Below are positions 18,363-29,099 of a stretch of 64,000 nucleotides of DNA, in pieces. The notes below the pieces were generated by a model. That model had not been told where the DNA came from. It made no database searches and saw nothing but the letters and a program-made list of their open reading frames with translations. How positions within the stretch are numbered: position 1 is the stretch's first letter; each line of letters opens with the position of its first letter. Made by a program: the position numbers and the translations under genes. The stretch is taken from positions 18,788 through 82,787 of the forward strand of contig CACNVX010000003.1 in the NCBI GenBank assembly GCA_902624045.1. The letters are read 5' to 3'. This DNA is from an uncultured Pelagibacteraceae bacterium. Lineage in GTDB: Bacteria; Pseudomonadota; Alphaproteobacteria; Pelagibacterales; Pelagibacteraceae.

Positions 18363-21300
18363 ATGACTAAAAATTTAAGAGTAAAAACTAGTGAGTATAT
18401 TGATGAAACTAATAGAATTTCCTTCAAATTTAATGGCAAAACTTATCACGGTTATAAAGGAGATACTTTAGCTTCTGCATTACTTGCAAATGATGTTCAT
18501 TTGGTGGGTCGAAGCTTTAAATATCATAGACCTAGAGGAATTATGACGTCGGGTTCAGAAGAACCAAATGCCATAGTACAAATAAACCCTGGTACCAACA
18601 GAACAGAACCTAATGTTAGAGCAACAGAAGTCGAGATTTACGAGGGTTTAGAAGCATCTAGTCAAAATTGTTGGCCAAGTGTAGAATTTGATATTGGTGG
18701 AATAAACAATTTTCTCTCCCCTTTTTTTCCAGCAGGTTTTTATTACAAAACATTTATGTGGCCTGCTAGTTTCTGGGAAAAATATGAATTTTTCATAAGA
18801 CATTCAGCTGGTTTAGGAAAATCACCAACATCTAGTGACCCTGACGTTTATGACCACCGAAATGTTCACTGTGATGTATTGGTTGTAGGCGCAGGTATAG
18901 CAGGGATATTAGCAGCAAAAAATGCAGCTAAAAACAATTTTAAAACTTTATTAGTTGATGAAAAAAATGAACTTGGTGGATCAACTATTTATGAAAATAA
19001 CGAATTCAATAAAATTGATAATAAAAAACCTTCAGAGTGGTTAAAAAAAGAAATAGAGGACCTTAAAGATATTGAAAATCTTGAGATAAAAACTAGAACA
19101 AGTGTGGCCGCTTATCATCAATATAATTATCTCTTAGCTAGAGAAAATTTAACTGATCATTTAGAGACTAAAGATAAAACAAATAAAATCAGACAAAGAC
19201 TTCTTAAAATTAGGGCTAAGAAAGTTATTTTAGCCACAGGTGCATTAGAAAGACCATTAATATTTAATAATAATGATAGACCAGGAATAATACTTTCTTC
19301 TGCTGTAAAAAAATACAGTGAATTTTATGGTGTTGCGTGTGGTAGTAAAAATGTATTTTTTACTAACAATGATAGCGCTTATGAAAGTGCTTTGTCACTA
19401 TACAACAAAGGTATAAATGTTGAAGCAATTATTGATATAAGAGAGCAATCTGAAAGTAAAATTGTTAAAAAAGTTGAAGAAGTAGGTATCAAAATTTACT
19501 GGTCTTATTCGATTGTTGATACAGCTGGATACAAAAGACTAAATAGTGTTTCAATTATGAAGCTATCTAATGATGGTACTTCTGTTACTGGAAGTAAAAT
19601 TTCTATTTCATGTGATTGCTTAGGAGTTGCTGGTGGTTGGACACCTGCAGTGCATTTATATACACAATCAGGCAGTAAACTTGTATTTGATGAGGAAAAA
19701 AATGTATTCTTACCAAATCAAAATACATCTAACCAAATAAGTGTAGGATCTTGTGGTGGAGATTTTAAGATCGATGAAATTATTAAAAATTTAAATCAAA
19801 AACTTAAAGATAACTTAAACATTAAAGAAACAGATTTTGATAACATTAAAGTTGAGATTGATCAGGAAAACTCAAAAAGAAATATTTGGTTACTACCTTC
19901 TAATAAACCTTTAGGCAAAACTAAACCATTTGTAGATTATCAAAACGATGCAACTGCTAAAGATATTAAGCTAGCATTAAGAGAAGGTTTTAGATCTATT
20001 GAACATGTAAAAAGATACACGACTACTGGTATGGGAACTGATCAAGGTAAACTAGGGAATATGCATGCGTTAGGCATAATTGCTGATACAGCAGGTGTTA
20101 AAATGGGAGAATTAGGAACAACCACTTTTAGACCTCCTTACACACCTTTGACATTTGGGACAATTGTTGGTCGAAATGTAGGAAAATTTTTTGATATTTT
20201 TAGAAGAACACCAATGAATGATTGGCATGTTGAAAATAAAGCTAAATTTGAAAATGTAGGTCAATGGAAGCGTGCATGGTATTACCCTATTAATGGAGAG
20301 ACAATGCATCAAGCGGTACAAAGAGAAAGTAAGGCAGCAAGAGAGAGTGCTGGTATATTGGATGCCTCTACACTTGGTAAAATTGATATTCAAGGAAGTG
20401 ACGCTTCAGAATTTTTAAATAGAATTTACACTAATGCTTGGTCTAAATTAGCTATTGGTAAATGCAGATATGGTCTGATGCTAAATGAAGATGGTATGGT
20501 TTATGATGATGGTGTTACAACTAGATTGGGAGAAAATCATTATATAATGAGCACAACAACAGGTGGAGCTGCTAATGTTTTAGGAAAGCTTGAAGATTAT
20601 CTTCAAACAGAATGGCCAGAACTAGATGTATACTTAACATCTGTAACTGATCATTATGCTACTGCAAGCTTATGTGGTCCTAATAGCAAAAATATTCTTA
20701 AAAAAATAATACCAGATTTAGATTTATCAGATGAAAATTTTCCGCACATGTCATTTAAGGAAGCCAATATTGGTAATATCAAATGTAGAATAATGAGAAT
20801 TAGTTTTACAGGTGAACATAGTTACGAAATTAATGTTCAGGCGAGTTATGGAAAAGATTTATGGGAAAAATGTATAGAGGCAGGTAAAGAGTTTAATATT
20901 ACGCCTTATGGAACTGAAACAATGCACTTATTGAGAGCAGAAAAAGGTTTTATAATTGTTGGTCAAGATACAGATGGAACTATGACACCTATTGATCTTC
21001 AAATGGATTGGATAGTTAGCAAAAAGAAATATGATTTTATAGGTAAAAGATCTCTATACAGATCCGATACTATGAAAGAAGATAGAAAACAATTAGTAGG
21101 ATTGTTAACCGATGATCCAGAAATAGTTTTAGAAGAAGGAGCTCAAATTGTTTCAAAGTTAAATCAAAGTCCTGTTGAAATGCTTGGACATGTAACTTCA
21201 AGTTATTTCAGTCCAAACTTAAATAAATCAATTGCACTAGCAGTTGTTAGAGGTGGAAAAGACATGATGGGTAAAAAACTTTTTATACCAATGGAAGATA

Positions 21301-21368
21301 AAAATATTAATGTAACTGTTGCAAATCCAGTTTTTTATGATGAAAAAAATGAGAGGTTAAATGCTTAA
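18363..21368 (+). CDS. soxA: Sarcosine oxidase, alpha subunit
   Basis: The large subunit (1001 residues from the ATG at 18363) binds NAD and tetrahydrofolate. It has an N-terminal ferredoxin-like region (about 10-100), then a dinucleotide-binding domain (VVGAGIAGILAAKNA near 178-192). The C-terminal third resembles the glycine-cleavage T protein (GcvT fold) and captures the one-carbon unit as methylene-tetrahydrofolate. An alternative start 8 codons upstream would run into soxD, so I chose the ATG one base after the soxD stop. The last 8 bases overlap soxG. Confidence 0.94.
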   Translation: MTKNLRVKTSEYIDETNRISFKFNGKTYHGYKGDTLASALLANDVHLVGRSFKYHRPRGIMTSGSEEPNAIVQINPGTNRTEPNVRATEVEIYEGLEASSQNCWPSVEFDIGGINNFLSPFFPAGFYYKTFMWPASFWEKYEFFIRHSAGLGKSPTSSDPDVYDHRNVHCDVLVVGAGIAGILAAKNAAKNNFKTLLVDEKNELGGSTIYENNEFNKIDNKKPSEWLKKEIEDLKDIENLEIKTRTSVAAYHQYNYLLARENLTDHLETKDKTNKIRQRLLKIRAKKVILATGALERPLIFNNNDRPGIILSSAVKKYSEFYGVACGSKNVFFTNNDSAYESALSLYNKGINVEAIIDIREQSESKIVKKVEEVGIKIYWSYSIVDTAGYKRLNSVSIMKLSNDGTSVTGSKISISCDCLGVAGGWTPAVHLYTQSGSKLVFDEEKNVFLPNQNTSNQISVGSCGGDFKIDEIIKNLNQKLKDNLNIKETDFDNIKVEIDQENSKRNIWLLPSNKPLGKTKPFVDYQNDATAKDIKLALREGFRSIEHVKRYTTTGMGTDQGKLGNMHALGIIADTAGVKMGELGTTTFRPPYTPLTFGTIVGRNVGKFFDIFRRTPMNDWHVENKAKFENVGQWKRAWYYPINGETMHQAVQRESKAARESAGILDASTLGKIDIQGSDASEFLNRIYTNAWSKLAIGKCRYGLMLNEDGMVYDDGVTTRLGENHYIMSTTTGGAANVLGKLEDYLQTEWPELDVYLTSVTDHYATASLCGPNSKNILKKIIPDLDLSDENFPHMSFKEANIGNIKCRIMRISFTGEHSYEINVQASYGKDLWEKCIEAGKEFNITPYGTETMHLLRAEKGFIIVGQDTDGTMTPIDLQMDWIVSKKKYDFIGKRSLYRSDTMKEDRKQLVGLLTDDPEIVLEEGAQIVSKLNQSPVEMLGHVTSSYFSPNLNKSIALAVVRGGKDMMGKKLFIPMEDKNINVTVANPVFYDEKNERLNA

Positions 21369-21924
21369 TTATAATTCAGTTATTAAAAATGAAATTAATC
21401 ATGAAAGTGTTTCTATAAAAGAAATCTCTCCGGTAATAAAAATTAATGTAAGAGGTAAAAAAAGAGAGTTTTTAACAAATATTGGTAAAAATCTTAATAT
21501 GATTTTACCAACAGAGGCAAACACTTCATCAACGAGTGACAAATTAACAGCTATATGGCTTAGCCCAGATGAATGGATGATAGTCTCAAATGAGCTAGCG
21601 AGTAAAGACACTAATAAAAACGATCTATATGAGGTCTTATTTAATAGTATTTCAAAAACAAATTTAGGTGCTGTTATAGATGTAACAGATCAATTTGTTC
21701 AATTAGAGCTTAAAGGAAACAATATCTTTGAAATTTTTTCAGCAGGATCTCCCTTTAATTTTAATGAATTTAAGGAAAAGAAAGGATCAACAACCCAAAC
21801 AGTTTTAAATCACATAGATGTAATTCTTCATCATAAAGATGAAAATATTGTGAATTTATTTGTTAGAAGGTCTTTTGCCGAACATCTTTATTCTTGGATT
21901 GAAGACAGTGCCTCTAGGCTATAG
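21361..21924 (+). CDS. soxG: Sarcosine oxidase, gamma subunit
   Basis: Fourth subunit of heterotetrameric sarcosine oxidase, 187 residues, related to the GcvT fold. The LSPDEWMIV and VTDQFVQLELKG segments match the family. It overlaps soxA by 8 bases. This is the least conserved subunit, and the call leans partly on position. The operon ends 4 bases before the convergent nuclease gene, with no hairpin between them. Confidence 0.9.
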   Translation: MLNYNSVIKNEINHESVSIKEISPVIKINVRGKKREFLTNIGKNLNMILPTEANTSSTSDKLTAIWLSPDEWMIVSNELASKDTNKNDLYEVLFNSISKTNLGAVIDVTDQFVQLELKGNNIFEIFSAGSPFNFNEFKEKKGSTTQTVLNHIDVILHHKDENIVNLFVRRSFAEHLYSWIEDSASRL

Positions 21925-21928
21925 TAGC

Positions 21929-22456
21929 TTATTTTTTTCTTCTATAATCCCATGGCATTTCAAATTTACCTTGCCAGAGACCTAATTTATTATTTTTAGC
22001 ATTAATTTCATCAGATACATATTTTTTTGAGTATTTTCTATAAACTACTGCGTAACCATTAGAAACTAGCCATGAGTTTAAATTTAAATTTCTTTTATAA
22101 CATTCTCCAATCAATCTATTATATCTATCAACGTTTAAAATTTTACATTTAATTTCTTTATTATTAACTTTTTTTTTTAATTTTTCAGTTGAAATTTTTC
22201 CACAAGGATAGTCTTTGTGAAAAGAAAAAAAAATTATTGTTAAATAGGGTTTTTTACACATCTGTTTGAACTCGGGAGCATCTATTCCATGCAGTCTAAT
22301 TTTTTTTGCATTAATTTTAATTGTATCACCATCAATGATTTGTGCATTACCAGAGATTTCTTTTATTTCTTCAGACTTAACATCATTATATGTAAGTATA
22401 AAAAAGATAGAACAAATTATGATTAAAATTATTACTTTTTTTTTAGTAAAAAACAT
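21929..22456 (-). CDS. Secreted or membrane-anchored thermonuclease-like (staphylococcal nuclease family) protein
   Basis: The 175-residue protein has an N-terminal hydrophobic segment (about 7-23) that could be a signal peptide or membrane anchor. An SNase-like OB-fold follows: VIDGDTIKI-type segment (seen as IIDGDTIKINAKKIRLHGIDAPE), then VDRYNRLIGECY, then a C-terminal GLWQGKF. Two cysteines near C67 and C85 occupy positions seen in Gram-negative homologues. It probably degrades nucleic acids in the periplasm or outside, perhaps for phosphate or nucleotide scavenging; that role is inference. Confidence 0.85.
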   Translation of the reverse strand: MFFTKKKVIILIIICSIFFILTYNDVKSEEIKEISGNAQIIDGDTIKINAKKIRLHGIDAPEFKQMCKKPYLTIIFFSFHKDYPCGKISTEKLKKKVNNKEIKCKILNVDRYNRLIGECYKRNLNLNSWLVSNGYAVVYRKYSKKYVSDEINAKNNKLGLWQGKFEMPWDYRRKK

Positions 22457-22477
22457 TCTATTTCTATCTTCAAAAAA

Positions 22478-23815
22478 TTAAACATAAGCTAGTTTATTAT
22501 TTATGTAATACTTCACATATAAAAATAACAGAAGCGAAATTGTCCATTGAAATATAGCCCATATATAAAAAAAGGTTTTAAAATCTGCACCGATAGTTAT
22601 TGCTATATAAAACGATAAAATAGGCACAACCACATTTCTTATGATATTATTAATCATAGCTTTTCCCGATCTCTTTAAAGCCATAAAAAAACCATTTGAT
22701 AAGAAAAATATTGGATAGGCAGGTAATATAATTGCAGAAATTTTTAAATAAATCGATCCATATAAAATAACCTCTTTATCAGATGAAAAGAATTTTGGGA
22801 CAACATCTGCTAATGAAAAAACTAATATTCCAGCAATTATCATTAAAAAAATTCCATATTTTATTGATACAAAATAAGTATTTTCCACTCTATCAAGAAA
22901 TTTAGCACCAATATTTTGGGCTATTATAGAAATTATTGCGGTATTAATTCCTAATATTGGAAGTAACACAACTTGTTCTATTCTTGTTGCTGCACCATAA
23001 CCAGCTACTGCATATTCGCCTGATAAACCAACAAAACTAAAAACTATTATTGCAGCAATTGAATAGCCAAAAATTGCTAAAGCAATGGGCATAGATTGAA
23101 AAAAAATTTCTATAAGAAACAAAAATTTTATTTTTAAGTATTCGATAGTAATATGTTTAATTCTACTATTATTGATTATTTTTATTAGGATAATTAAAAA
23201 TGAAACAGACTGAGCAATTAATGTTGCTATACCTATGCCTGCTACACCAAGTGGTGGAATAAATAAAAAACCAAAAATCAAAATAGGATTTAAGATTATA
23301 TTTAATAAAAAGGATAAGATTAAAACATTTCTATAAGTTACTGTATCACCTTCAGCATGCAAAAAAGAATTCAAAGCTACAACTAAAATAAATATAATTG
23401 TTCCTGGAAATATAATATTCATATATTCAAGACCCAAATCTGTCACTTCTTTAGAGGAATTCATAATATAGAATACTTTTTCTGAAAAGAATAAGCCGAT
23501 GAAAGTTATAAAAAGTGAAATTATTATTCCAAAAAAAATTACATGAGTAAAATATTTTAAAGCTTTCTTTTCATTTTTTTCACCTATACTACTGCCAATA
23601 AGAGATGTTCCAGCTACCGTAACACCAATTGAGGTTGCAACTATAATAAAATATAAAGGAAAAGATTTACTTAGTGCTGCTAAGGCCTCTGGTGATATTT
23701 TGCCTGCATAGAAAGTATCTACAATATTATAGAGCGTTTGAAATAATGTTCCAACACTTGCAGGTATAGCAAGTTTTTTCACTAATCTTGAAATGTCATC
23801 TTTCAATAAATCCAT
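22478..23815 (-). CDS. MATE family efflux transporter
   Basis: The 445-residue integral membrane protein has about twelve hydrophobic segments in two similar halves. The opening KLAIPASVGTLFQTLYNIVD is typical of the multidrug and toxin extrusion family, probably the DinF/NorM-like branch. It likely exports organic cations or other small molecules using a sodium or proton gradient, but the substrate cannot be read from the sequence. It lies 12 bases after trhO and may be co-transcribed with it. Confidence 0.85.
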   Translation of the reverse strand: MDLLKDDISRLVKKLAIPASVGTLFQTLYNIVDTFYAGKISPEALAALSKSFPLYFIIVATSIGVTVAGTSLIGSSIGEKNEKKALKYFTHVIFFGIIISLFITFIGLFFSEKVFYIMNSSKEVTDLGLEYMNIIFPGTIIFILVVALNSFLHAEGDTVTYRNVLILSFLLNIILNPILIFGFLFIPPLGVAGIGIATLIAQSVSFLIILIKIINNSRIKHITIEYLKIKFLFLIEIFFQSMPIALAIFGYSIAAIIVFSFVGLSGEYAVAGYGAATRIEQVVLLPILGINTAIISIIAQNIGAKFLDRVENTYFVSIKYGIFLMIIAGILVFSLADVVPKFFSSDKEVILYGSIYLKISAIILPAYPIFFLSNGFFMALKRSGKAMINNIIRNVVVPILSFYIAITIGADFKTFFYIWAIFQWTISLLLFLYVKYYINNKLAYV

Positions 23816-23827
23816 AATGAAAATAAA

Positions 23828-24733
23828 TTAATACTCTTTTTGGAAGGTATGTCTTTTTCCCTCTTTTTTAGCAAGATTTATTTGCTTTTGCCGCATTCTA
23901 AATCTTAATTTTTGATCTTTTGTTAATGTTGAGTAACACTTTGGACACGAAACACCTTCTTCATATTTTTCTGACTTTTTTTCTTTTGTTGAAAGAGGTT
24001 TTCTACAACCACTACAAATTCCGTATGTTCCTATTTTTAATCCATGTTTTAGACTAACTCTATTATCAAAAACAAAGCACTCACCTCTCCATAAACTTTT
24101 TTTCTTATTAGTTTTTTTTAGATAATTTAAAATACCACCATTTAACTGATAAATATTCTTAAACCCTTTTTTCTCTAAATATACAGATGCTTTTTCACAT
24201 CGTATACCACCAGTACAAAACATAGCTATGGGCTGATTTTTATTTAATTTTTTTAAATATTTAGGAAAGTCCCTAAAGTTATCAATCTCAGGATTAATTG
24301 CACCTTTAAATGTTCCAACATCGTACTCAAATGGCTTTCTTGCATCTATGAGAATAGTTTCTTTTTTTTTAATTAACTTGTTCCATTTACTTGGATCTAC
24401 ATGGCTATCTCTTTTTTTTATTCTTTTATTTAAACTTAAATTCATAGGCACAACCTCATTTTTAATTTTTACTTTAGGTTTATGAAAAGGTTGGAATAAG
24501 CTCTTAGAGATATTGCTGTTATCGAAATTCTTAAATTTAAGTTTTTTTTTTAATTTATTAATTACGAATTTTATATCTGTCGATTTTCCTGAAACTGTTC
24601 CATTAACCCCCTCTTTAGAAATAATTATTGTTCCTCTAACTTTTTTTTTATTTAAAGTTTCTAATAATCCTTTTTGGTTCTTCTTCAGATAAGGAATTTT
24701 AATAAATTTATAAAAGCCAACTATTACAAACAT
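23828..24733 (-). CDS. trhO: tRNA uridine(34) hydroxylase TrhO (rhodanese-domain protein)
   Basis: TrhO (formerly YceA/UPF0176) hydroxylates uridine 34 of certain tRNAs using oxygen. The 301-residue protein has an N-terminal ferredoxin-like domain (about 1-95), a rhodanese domain (about 115-215) with active-site loop MFCTGGIRCEKAS, and a C-terminal cysteine-rich region with CSGCRKPL and CPKC pairs. The ATG at 24733 overlaps the upstream methyltransferase stop by one base. Function is inferred from the family. Confidence 0.9.
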   Translation of the reverse strand: MFVIVGFYKFIKIPYLKKNQKGLLETLNKKKVRGTIIISKEGVNGTVSGKSTDIKFVINKLKKKLKFKNFDNSNISKSLFQPFHKPKVKIKNEVVPMNLSLNKRIKKRDSHVDPSKWNKLIKKKETILIDARKPFEYDVGTFKGAINPEIDNFRDFPKYLKKLNKNQPIAMFCTGGIRCEKASVYLEKKGFKNIYQLNGGILNYLKKTNKKKSLWRGECFVFDNRVSLKHGLKIGTYGICSGCRKPLSTKEKKSEKYEEGVSCPKCYSTLTKDQKLRFRMRQKQINLAKKEGKRHTFQKEY

Positions 24734-25383
24734 TATAATTTTCTACAAACAGTCATACCATCACCAAGTGGAACTATTAATTTTTCTATCCTTTCATCCT
24801 TTGAAATATGATTATTAAATTCTTTAATATTTTTAGTAAATTTGTCAGTATTATTTTGATTAACTACTTCACCATACCACAAAACATTATCGATTATTAT
24901 TAAACCATTTTTATTTAATAATTTTAAAGAACGTTCATAATATTCTATATAATTAGTTTTATCGGCATCAATAAAAACCAAATCAAAATTTTCATTTTTA
25001 ATTTCATCCAAACTTTCTAAAGCTGGTTTAATTAATGTTTTAATTTTATGTTCTTGATTAGCTTTTTTGAAAAAATCTGTTGCAACTTTATTAGTTTCAC
25101 TATTTTTATCTAAAGCAATTATTTTGCCATCATCTGATAATGCTAAAGCCATGGACAATGTGCTTAATCCTGTAAATGTACCAATCTCTAAAACTTTTTT
25201 TATGTTTGAAATTTTAATTATTAAATGGAGAAATTGACTTTGTGAAATTGATATTTGCATTCTTTTGATATCACCAAGTGAAGTATTGTAATCAATTATT
25301 TCCTTTTGGATTGGATGTAAATTTAACCCATGACTTAATATATAATCTTGAAGTTCTTTATTTATTTTTAGGTCTGAACCCAT
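24733..25383 (-). CDS. SAM-dependent O-methyltransferase (caffeoyl-CoA O-methyltransferase-like family 3)
   Basis: The 216-residue protein has the AdoMet-binding motif VLEIGTFTGLSTLSMA (about 60-75), the acidic motif VFIDADKTNYIEYY and DNVLWYGEV, which provide metal and cofactor ligands in this family. It probably methylates a catechol-like hydroxyl with a divalent metal; the substrate is unknown. It lies 5 bases after gatB and overlaps trhO by one base, so it appears to be in the gatCAB transcript without an obvious functional link. Confidence 0.85.
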   Translation of the reverse strand: MGSDLKINKELQDYILSHGLNLHPIQKEIIDYNTSLGDIKRMQISISQSQFLHLIIKISNIKKVLEIGTFTGLSTLSMALALSDDGKIIALDKNSETNKVATDFFKKANQEHKIKTLIKPALESLDEIKNENFDLVFIDADKTNYIEYYERSLKLLNKNGLIIIDNVLWYGEVVNQNNTDKFTKNIKEFNNHISKDERIEKLIVPLGDGMTVCRKL

Positions 25384-25388
25384 AAGTT

Positions 25389-26852
25389 TTAAAGTTTTTT
25401 CTTTAAAATCTCATTGACTAATTGAGGATTAGCTTTTCCACCAGAAACCTTCATTACTTGGCCAACAAAGAAACCAAATAATTTTACTTTACCTGATTTA
25501 TATTCAATAGCTTTATCTCTATTATCATCAATAACTTTGTCTATAAGTGCCTCTAGTGCTTTGGGATCACTCTCTTGTTTTAGACCTTTTTCTTCTACAA
25601 TTTTCTTAGGATCTTTGTCACCTTTCATCATTTGTTCAAAAACTGTTTTTGCTATTTTTCCAGAAATAGTTCCGTCTTTAATTAAATTAATTAATTTTGA
25701 TAAGTTTCCTGCACTTATAGGACTTTCAGTTATTTCTAAATTCTTTTCATTTAAAGCTGCAAATAATTCACCAATTATCCAATTTGTTGCTAGTTTTACA
25801 TCTGATTTCTTAATTACATTTTCAAAGTAATTAGATGTTTCGATATCTGATACTAAAATGTTAGCTTCGTAAGGTGATAATTTAAATTTTTCTATAAACC
25901 TTTTTTTCTTTTCATCCGGGAGTTCGGGAATTTCTGATTTTAAATTTTCAATAAAATCATCAGAAACTTCTAATGGCAATAAGTCAGGATCTGGAAAATA
26001 TCTATAATCATGAGCATCCTCTTTTGATCTCATTGATCTAGTCTCATTCTTTTTAGTATCAAAAAGTCTTGTTTCCTGATCTATTGTTTGACCATCTTCA
26101 ATTAAATCAACTTGTCTGTTCGCTTCGTATTCAATAGCCATCTGCATGAACTTTATAGAGTTAACGTTTTTAATTTCACATCTAGTTCCAAATTCTTTTG
26201 AACCTTTCTTTCTAACAGATACGTTTACATCAGCTCTTAAAGATCCTTCTTGCATATTTCCGTCACAGGTTCCTAAATATCTCATTATTGATCTTAATTT
26301 CTTAATATATGCATTAACCTCATCTGGAGATCTTAGATCTGGCTTACTTACAATTTCCATCAAAGCTACACCTGATCTATTTAAATCTACAAAAGTATTT
26401 TTAGGGTCTAGATCATGAATGCTTTTACCAGCATCTTGCTCTAAGTGTAATCTCTCTATACCTACCTCTTTTTGTCCATCGGGCATATCAAGTATTACTT
26501 TACCCTCACCTACAATTGGATCTTTGAATTGTGAAATTTGATATCCTTGAGGTAAGTCAGCATAAAAATAATTTTTTCTATCAAAGACAGATCTCTTATT
26601 GATTTTAGCTTTTAAACCAATTCCTGTTTTAATAGCTTGTTTTACACAATATTCGTTTATTACTGGCAACATTCCAGGAAACGCTGCATCAACTAAACTT
26701 ACTTGAGTATTTGGTTCAGCTCCAAATTTGGTTGCTGAAGTTGAGAATAATTTTGAGTCCGATGTAACTTGCGCATGAACTTCTAGACCGATGACAACCT
26801 CATATTGATTATCATGTCTATTAATTAAATATTCAGATTTGTTCTTACTCAC
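25389..26852 (-). CDS. gatB: Aspartyl/glutamyl-tRNA amidotransferase subunit B
   Basis: GatB is the kinase/transamidase subunit that converts misacylated Glu-tRNA(Gln) or Asp-tRNA(Asn) to the amide using ammonia channelled from GatA. The protein of about 487 residues has [13 protein letters not shown] near the start, the [14 protein letters not shown] catalytic core and a C-terminal helical/YqeY-like tail. I chose the GTG at 26852, overlapping the gatA stop as GTGA, over a TTG four codons upstream. Its presence suggests the organism charges tRNA-Gln (and perhaps tRNA-Asn) by the indirect route. Confidence 0.94.
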   Translation of the reverse strand: MSKNKSEYLINRHDNQYEVVIGLEVHAQVTSDSKLFSTSATKFGAEPNTQVSLVDAAFPGMLPVINEYCVKQAIKTGIGLKAKINKRSVFDRKNYFYADLPQGYQISQFKDPIVGEGKVILDMPDGQKEVGIERLHLEQDAGKSIHDLDPKNTFVDLNRSGVALMEIVSKPDLRSPDEVNAYIKKLRSIMRYLGTCDGNMQEGSLRADVNVSVRKKGSKEFGTRCEIKNVNSIKFMQMAIEYEANRQVDLIEDGQTIDQETRLFDTKKNETRSMRSKEDAHDYRYFPDPDLLPLEVSDDFIENLKSEIPELPDEKKKRFIEKFKLSPYEANILVSDIETSNYFENVIKKSDVKLATNWIIGELFAALNEKNLEITESPISAGNLSKLINLIKDGTISGKIAKTVFEQMMKGDKDPKKIVEEKGLKQESDPKALEALIDKVIDDNRDKAIEYKSGKVKLFGFFVGQVMKVSGGKANPQLVNEILKKKL

Positions 26853-28306
26853 TTGATCCACCAATCAGTAATATTGTTTTTAAAATTAATTTTTTCTTCC
26901 ATAGCGTATGCTATATTTAATATATTTTGTTCATCAAAAGCTTTACCAATTATCTGCAATCCTAAAGGATATCCTTTAGTATCATGTCCTGCAGGTATAG
27001 ATATTCCTGGTAAACCAGCTAAATTTACTGGAACAGTAAAAATATCATTTAAATACATTGAAACTGGATCATTTGTTTTCTCACCAATTTTAAAAGCTGA
27101 ACTTGGAGTGGATGGAGTTAGAATTGCATCAACTTTTTTATAAGCTTCATCAAAATCGTTTTTTATAAGTTTTCTTACCTTTTGAGCTTTAAGATAATAA
27201 GCATCATAATATCCTGAGGATAAAACATAAGTTCCAATCATTATTCTTCTTTGAACTTCAGCACCAAATCCCTCAGATCTAGTTTTTTCATACATATCAA
27301 TAAGATTTTCCCCCTCAGCTCTAAAACCATATTTAACACCATCATATCGAGCTAAATTAGATGAAGCCTCAGCTGGAGCTACAATGTAATAAGTTGGTAG
27401 CGCATAATTTGTATGAGGTAGAGATATATCAATAATCTCAGCACCACAATCTTTTACATATTCAATACCTTTTTTCCATAGATCTTCTATTTCCTTAGGC
27501 ATACCATCTACTCTATATTCTTTTGGTATTCCTATTTTTTTACCCTTGATGTCTTTTGTTAATTCCTTGCTGTATTCGTTCCTTTTAAAATCTATTGATG
27601 TAGAGTCTTTTTCATCATAAGTGCTAATAACTTCTTGTAACAATGCACAATCTTTAACATTTTGTGCCATTGGCCCAGCTTGATCTAAAGATGATGCAAA
27701 AGCTACAATTCCATATCTAGAGCAACTACCATAGGTAGGTTTTAGTCCAACTGTTCCTGTAAAAGAGGCTGGCTGTCTTATGGATCCACCTGTATCTGTT
27801 CCTATAGTTATTGGTGTTAATTGAGCTGCAACTGCTGAAGATGATCCTCCAGATGATCCTCCTGGAACTAAATTTTTATCAATTGGGTTTTGCACATTTC
27901 CAAAAAAACTAGTTTCGTTAGACGAGCCCATTGCAAATTCATCACAATTTAATTTACCCACTAGGATAGCCCCTTCATTCCAAATGTTTTGTGTTACTGT
28001 CGACTCATAAGTTGGAACAAAGTTATTTAAAATCTTACTACCTGCAGTGGTTCTTAAATTTTTTGTACAAAATAAATCTTTCACAGCCATTGGAATACCG
28101 GGCAATTTTAGATCAAGATTAGGTTTTTCATCAAACGTTTTTGCTTTATTTAAAGCATTTTCATAATCCTCAGTTATATATACATTTAATTCTTTTGATT
28201 TTTCTGACCTTTCAACAAATGCTTTAGTAACTTCACTTGAGGAAAGTTTTTTACTTTTTATATTTTCTACTAACTCAGACAATGATTGTTTTGTTATATC
28301 TGACAT
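26849..28306 (-). CDS. gatA: Aspartyl/glutamyl-tRNA amidotransferase subunit A
   Basis: Amidase subunit that releases ammonia from glutamine. The 485-residue protein carries the amidase-signature triad K76 (AVKDLF), cis-Ser S151 ([11 protein letters not shown]) and nucleophile S175 ([11 protein letters not shown]), all with the usual spacing. It is coupled on both sides: one base shared with gatC and four with gatB. GatCAB genes are contiguous here, as is common outside gamma-proteobacteria. Confidence 0.96.
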   Translation of the reverse strand: MSDITKQSLSELVENIKSKKLSSSEVTKAFVERSEKSKELNVYITEDYENALNKAKTFDEKPNLDLKLPGIPMAVKDLFCTKNLRTTAGSKILNNFVPTYESTVTQNIWNEGAILVGKLNCDEFAMGSSNETSFFGNVQNPIDKNLVPGGSSGGSSSAVAAQLTPITIGTDTGGSIRQPASFTGTVGLKPTYGSCSRYGIVAFASSLDQAGPMAQNVKDCALLQEVISTYDEKDSTSIDFKRNEYSKELTKDIKGKKIGIPKEYRVDGMPKEIEDLWKKGIEYVKDCGAEIIDISLPHTNYALPTYYIVAPAEASSNLARYDGVKYGFRAEGENLIDMYEKTRSEGFGAEVQRRIMIGTYVLSSGYYDAYYLKAQKVRKLIKNDFDEAYKKVDAILTPSTPSSAFKIGEKTNDPVSMYLNDIFTVPVNLAGLPGISIPAGHDTKGYPLGLQIIGKAFDEQNILNIAYAMEEKINFKNNITDWWIK

Positions 28307-28593
28307 TATTCAATTACCTTTGGTACAACAAAATAATCCTCATTTTCTTTAGGAGAATTTTTTATTACTTGTTCTCTTAAATTTTTGCTTTTTACTTCAT
28401 CTGGTCTTAATTTAAGGGTTGTTTCAGCAACAGAAGTTAATGGTTCAACATTGTCAGTTTTTAATTCGTTAAGTTTTTCAATAAAATCGAAAATTGAATT
28501 TAAATCTCCTGCAAGTTTCTCTGCTTTTTTCTCATCTACAGAAATTCTTGATAGTTTAGATATGTGCTTTATTGTTTTAAGATCGATACTCAT
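28306..28593 (-). CDS. gatC: Aspartyl/glutamyl-tRNA amidotransferase subunit C
   Basis: Small subunit that wraps around and stabilises the GatA-GatB complex. I chose the ATG at 28593, giving 95 residues starting MSIDLKTIKHISKLSRI, which is the normal family start; an upstream start would add ten unlikely residues. The LRPDEV motif near the end is typical. It is first in gatCAB and diverges from ruvX across 50 bases. Confidence 0.93.
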   Translation of the reverse strand: MSIDLKTIKHISKLSRISVDEKKAEKLAGDLNSIFDFIEKLNELKTDNVEPLTSVAETTLKLRPDEVKSKNLREQVIKNSPKENEDYFVVPKVIE

Positions 28594-28643
28594 ATGGTAT
28601 TTAAATATGTCGCAAACTATCACTTAAGTTTAAAATATACAAT

Positions 28644-29099
28644 ATGATCACTATTGAAGAATTCAAAAAAAAACAGTCTGAAACCTCTAGATTGATTGGT
28701 TTAGATCTTGGTTCAAAAAGAATCGGTGTATCAATTTGTGACGAGAAACAGTCAATAGCGACACCCTTTAAAACTATCAATAAAACCAATAATGATGATC
28801 TAATCAACGAATTAAAAAAAATAATAGAAGAAAACAATATTAAAGGAATTGTCATTGGATATCCAATTAACATGGATGGTTCATTAGGTCCTTCTGCACA
28901 GTCAGTAAGTGATGTATCTAAAAATATAGACCAAAATGTTGGGGTAGATGTTTGTCTATGGGATGAAAGACTTTCAACCGTAGGTGCATTTAATCTGTCT
29001 AGTCAGCTTGATGTCAATGTTTCTAAGCGTGAAAAAAACATAGATCAGAACGCAGCTGCATTTATCCTCCAAGGAGCTATAGATTATTTAAATAATTAA
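28644..29099 (+). CDS. ruvX: Putative pre-16S rRNA nuclease / Holliday junction resolvase-like protein (YqgF/RuvX)
   Basis: The 151-residue protein has the RNase H-like fold signature LIGLDLGSKRIGVSICD near 17-33, VIGYPINMDGS and the DERLSTV motif with conserved acidic residues. Family members process the 5' end of 16S rRNA, and a role in recombination has also been proposed. It begins a plus-strand run through pyrB, pyrC-like and plsY; the next start lies about 42 bases downstream. Confidence 0.93.
   Translation: MITIEEFKKKQSETSRLIGLDLGSKRIGVSICDEKQSIATPFKTINKTNNDDLINELKKIIEENNIKGIVIGYPINMDGSLGPSAQSVSDVSKNIDQNVGVDVCLWDERLSTVGAFNLSSQLDVNVSKREKNIDQNAAAFILQGAIDYLNN

Noticed and set aside
28594-28643. 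TGTCGCAA at 28609-28616, also present at 6060-6067, as a conserved regulatory box
   Set aside because: Only two copies were seen, at different distances from genes with no shared function; chance is the better explanation without more sites.
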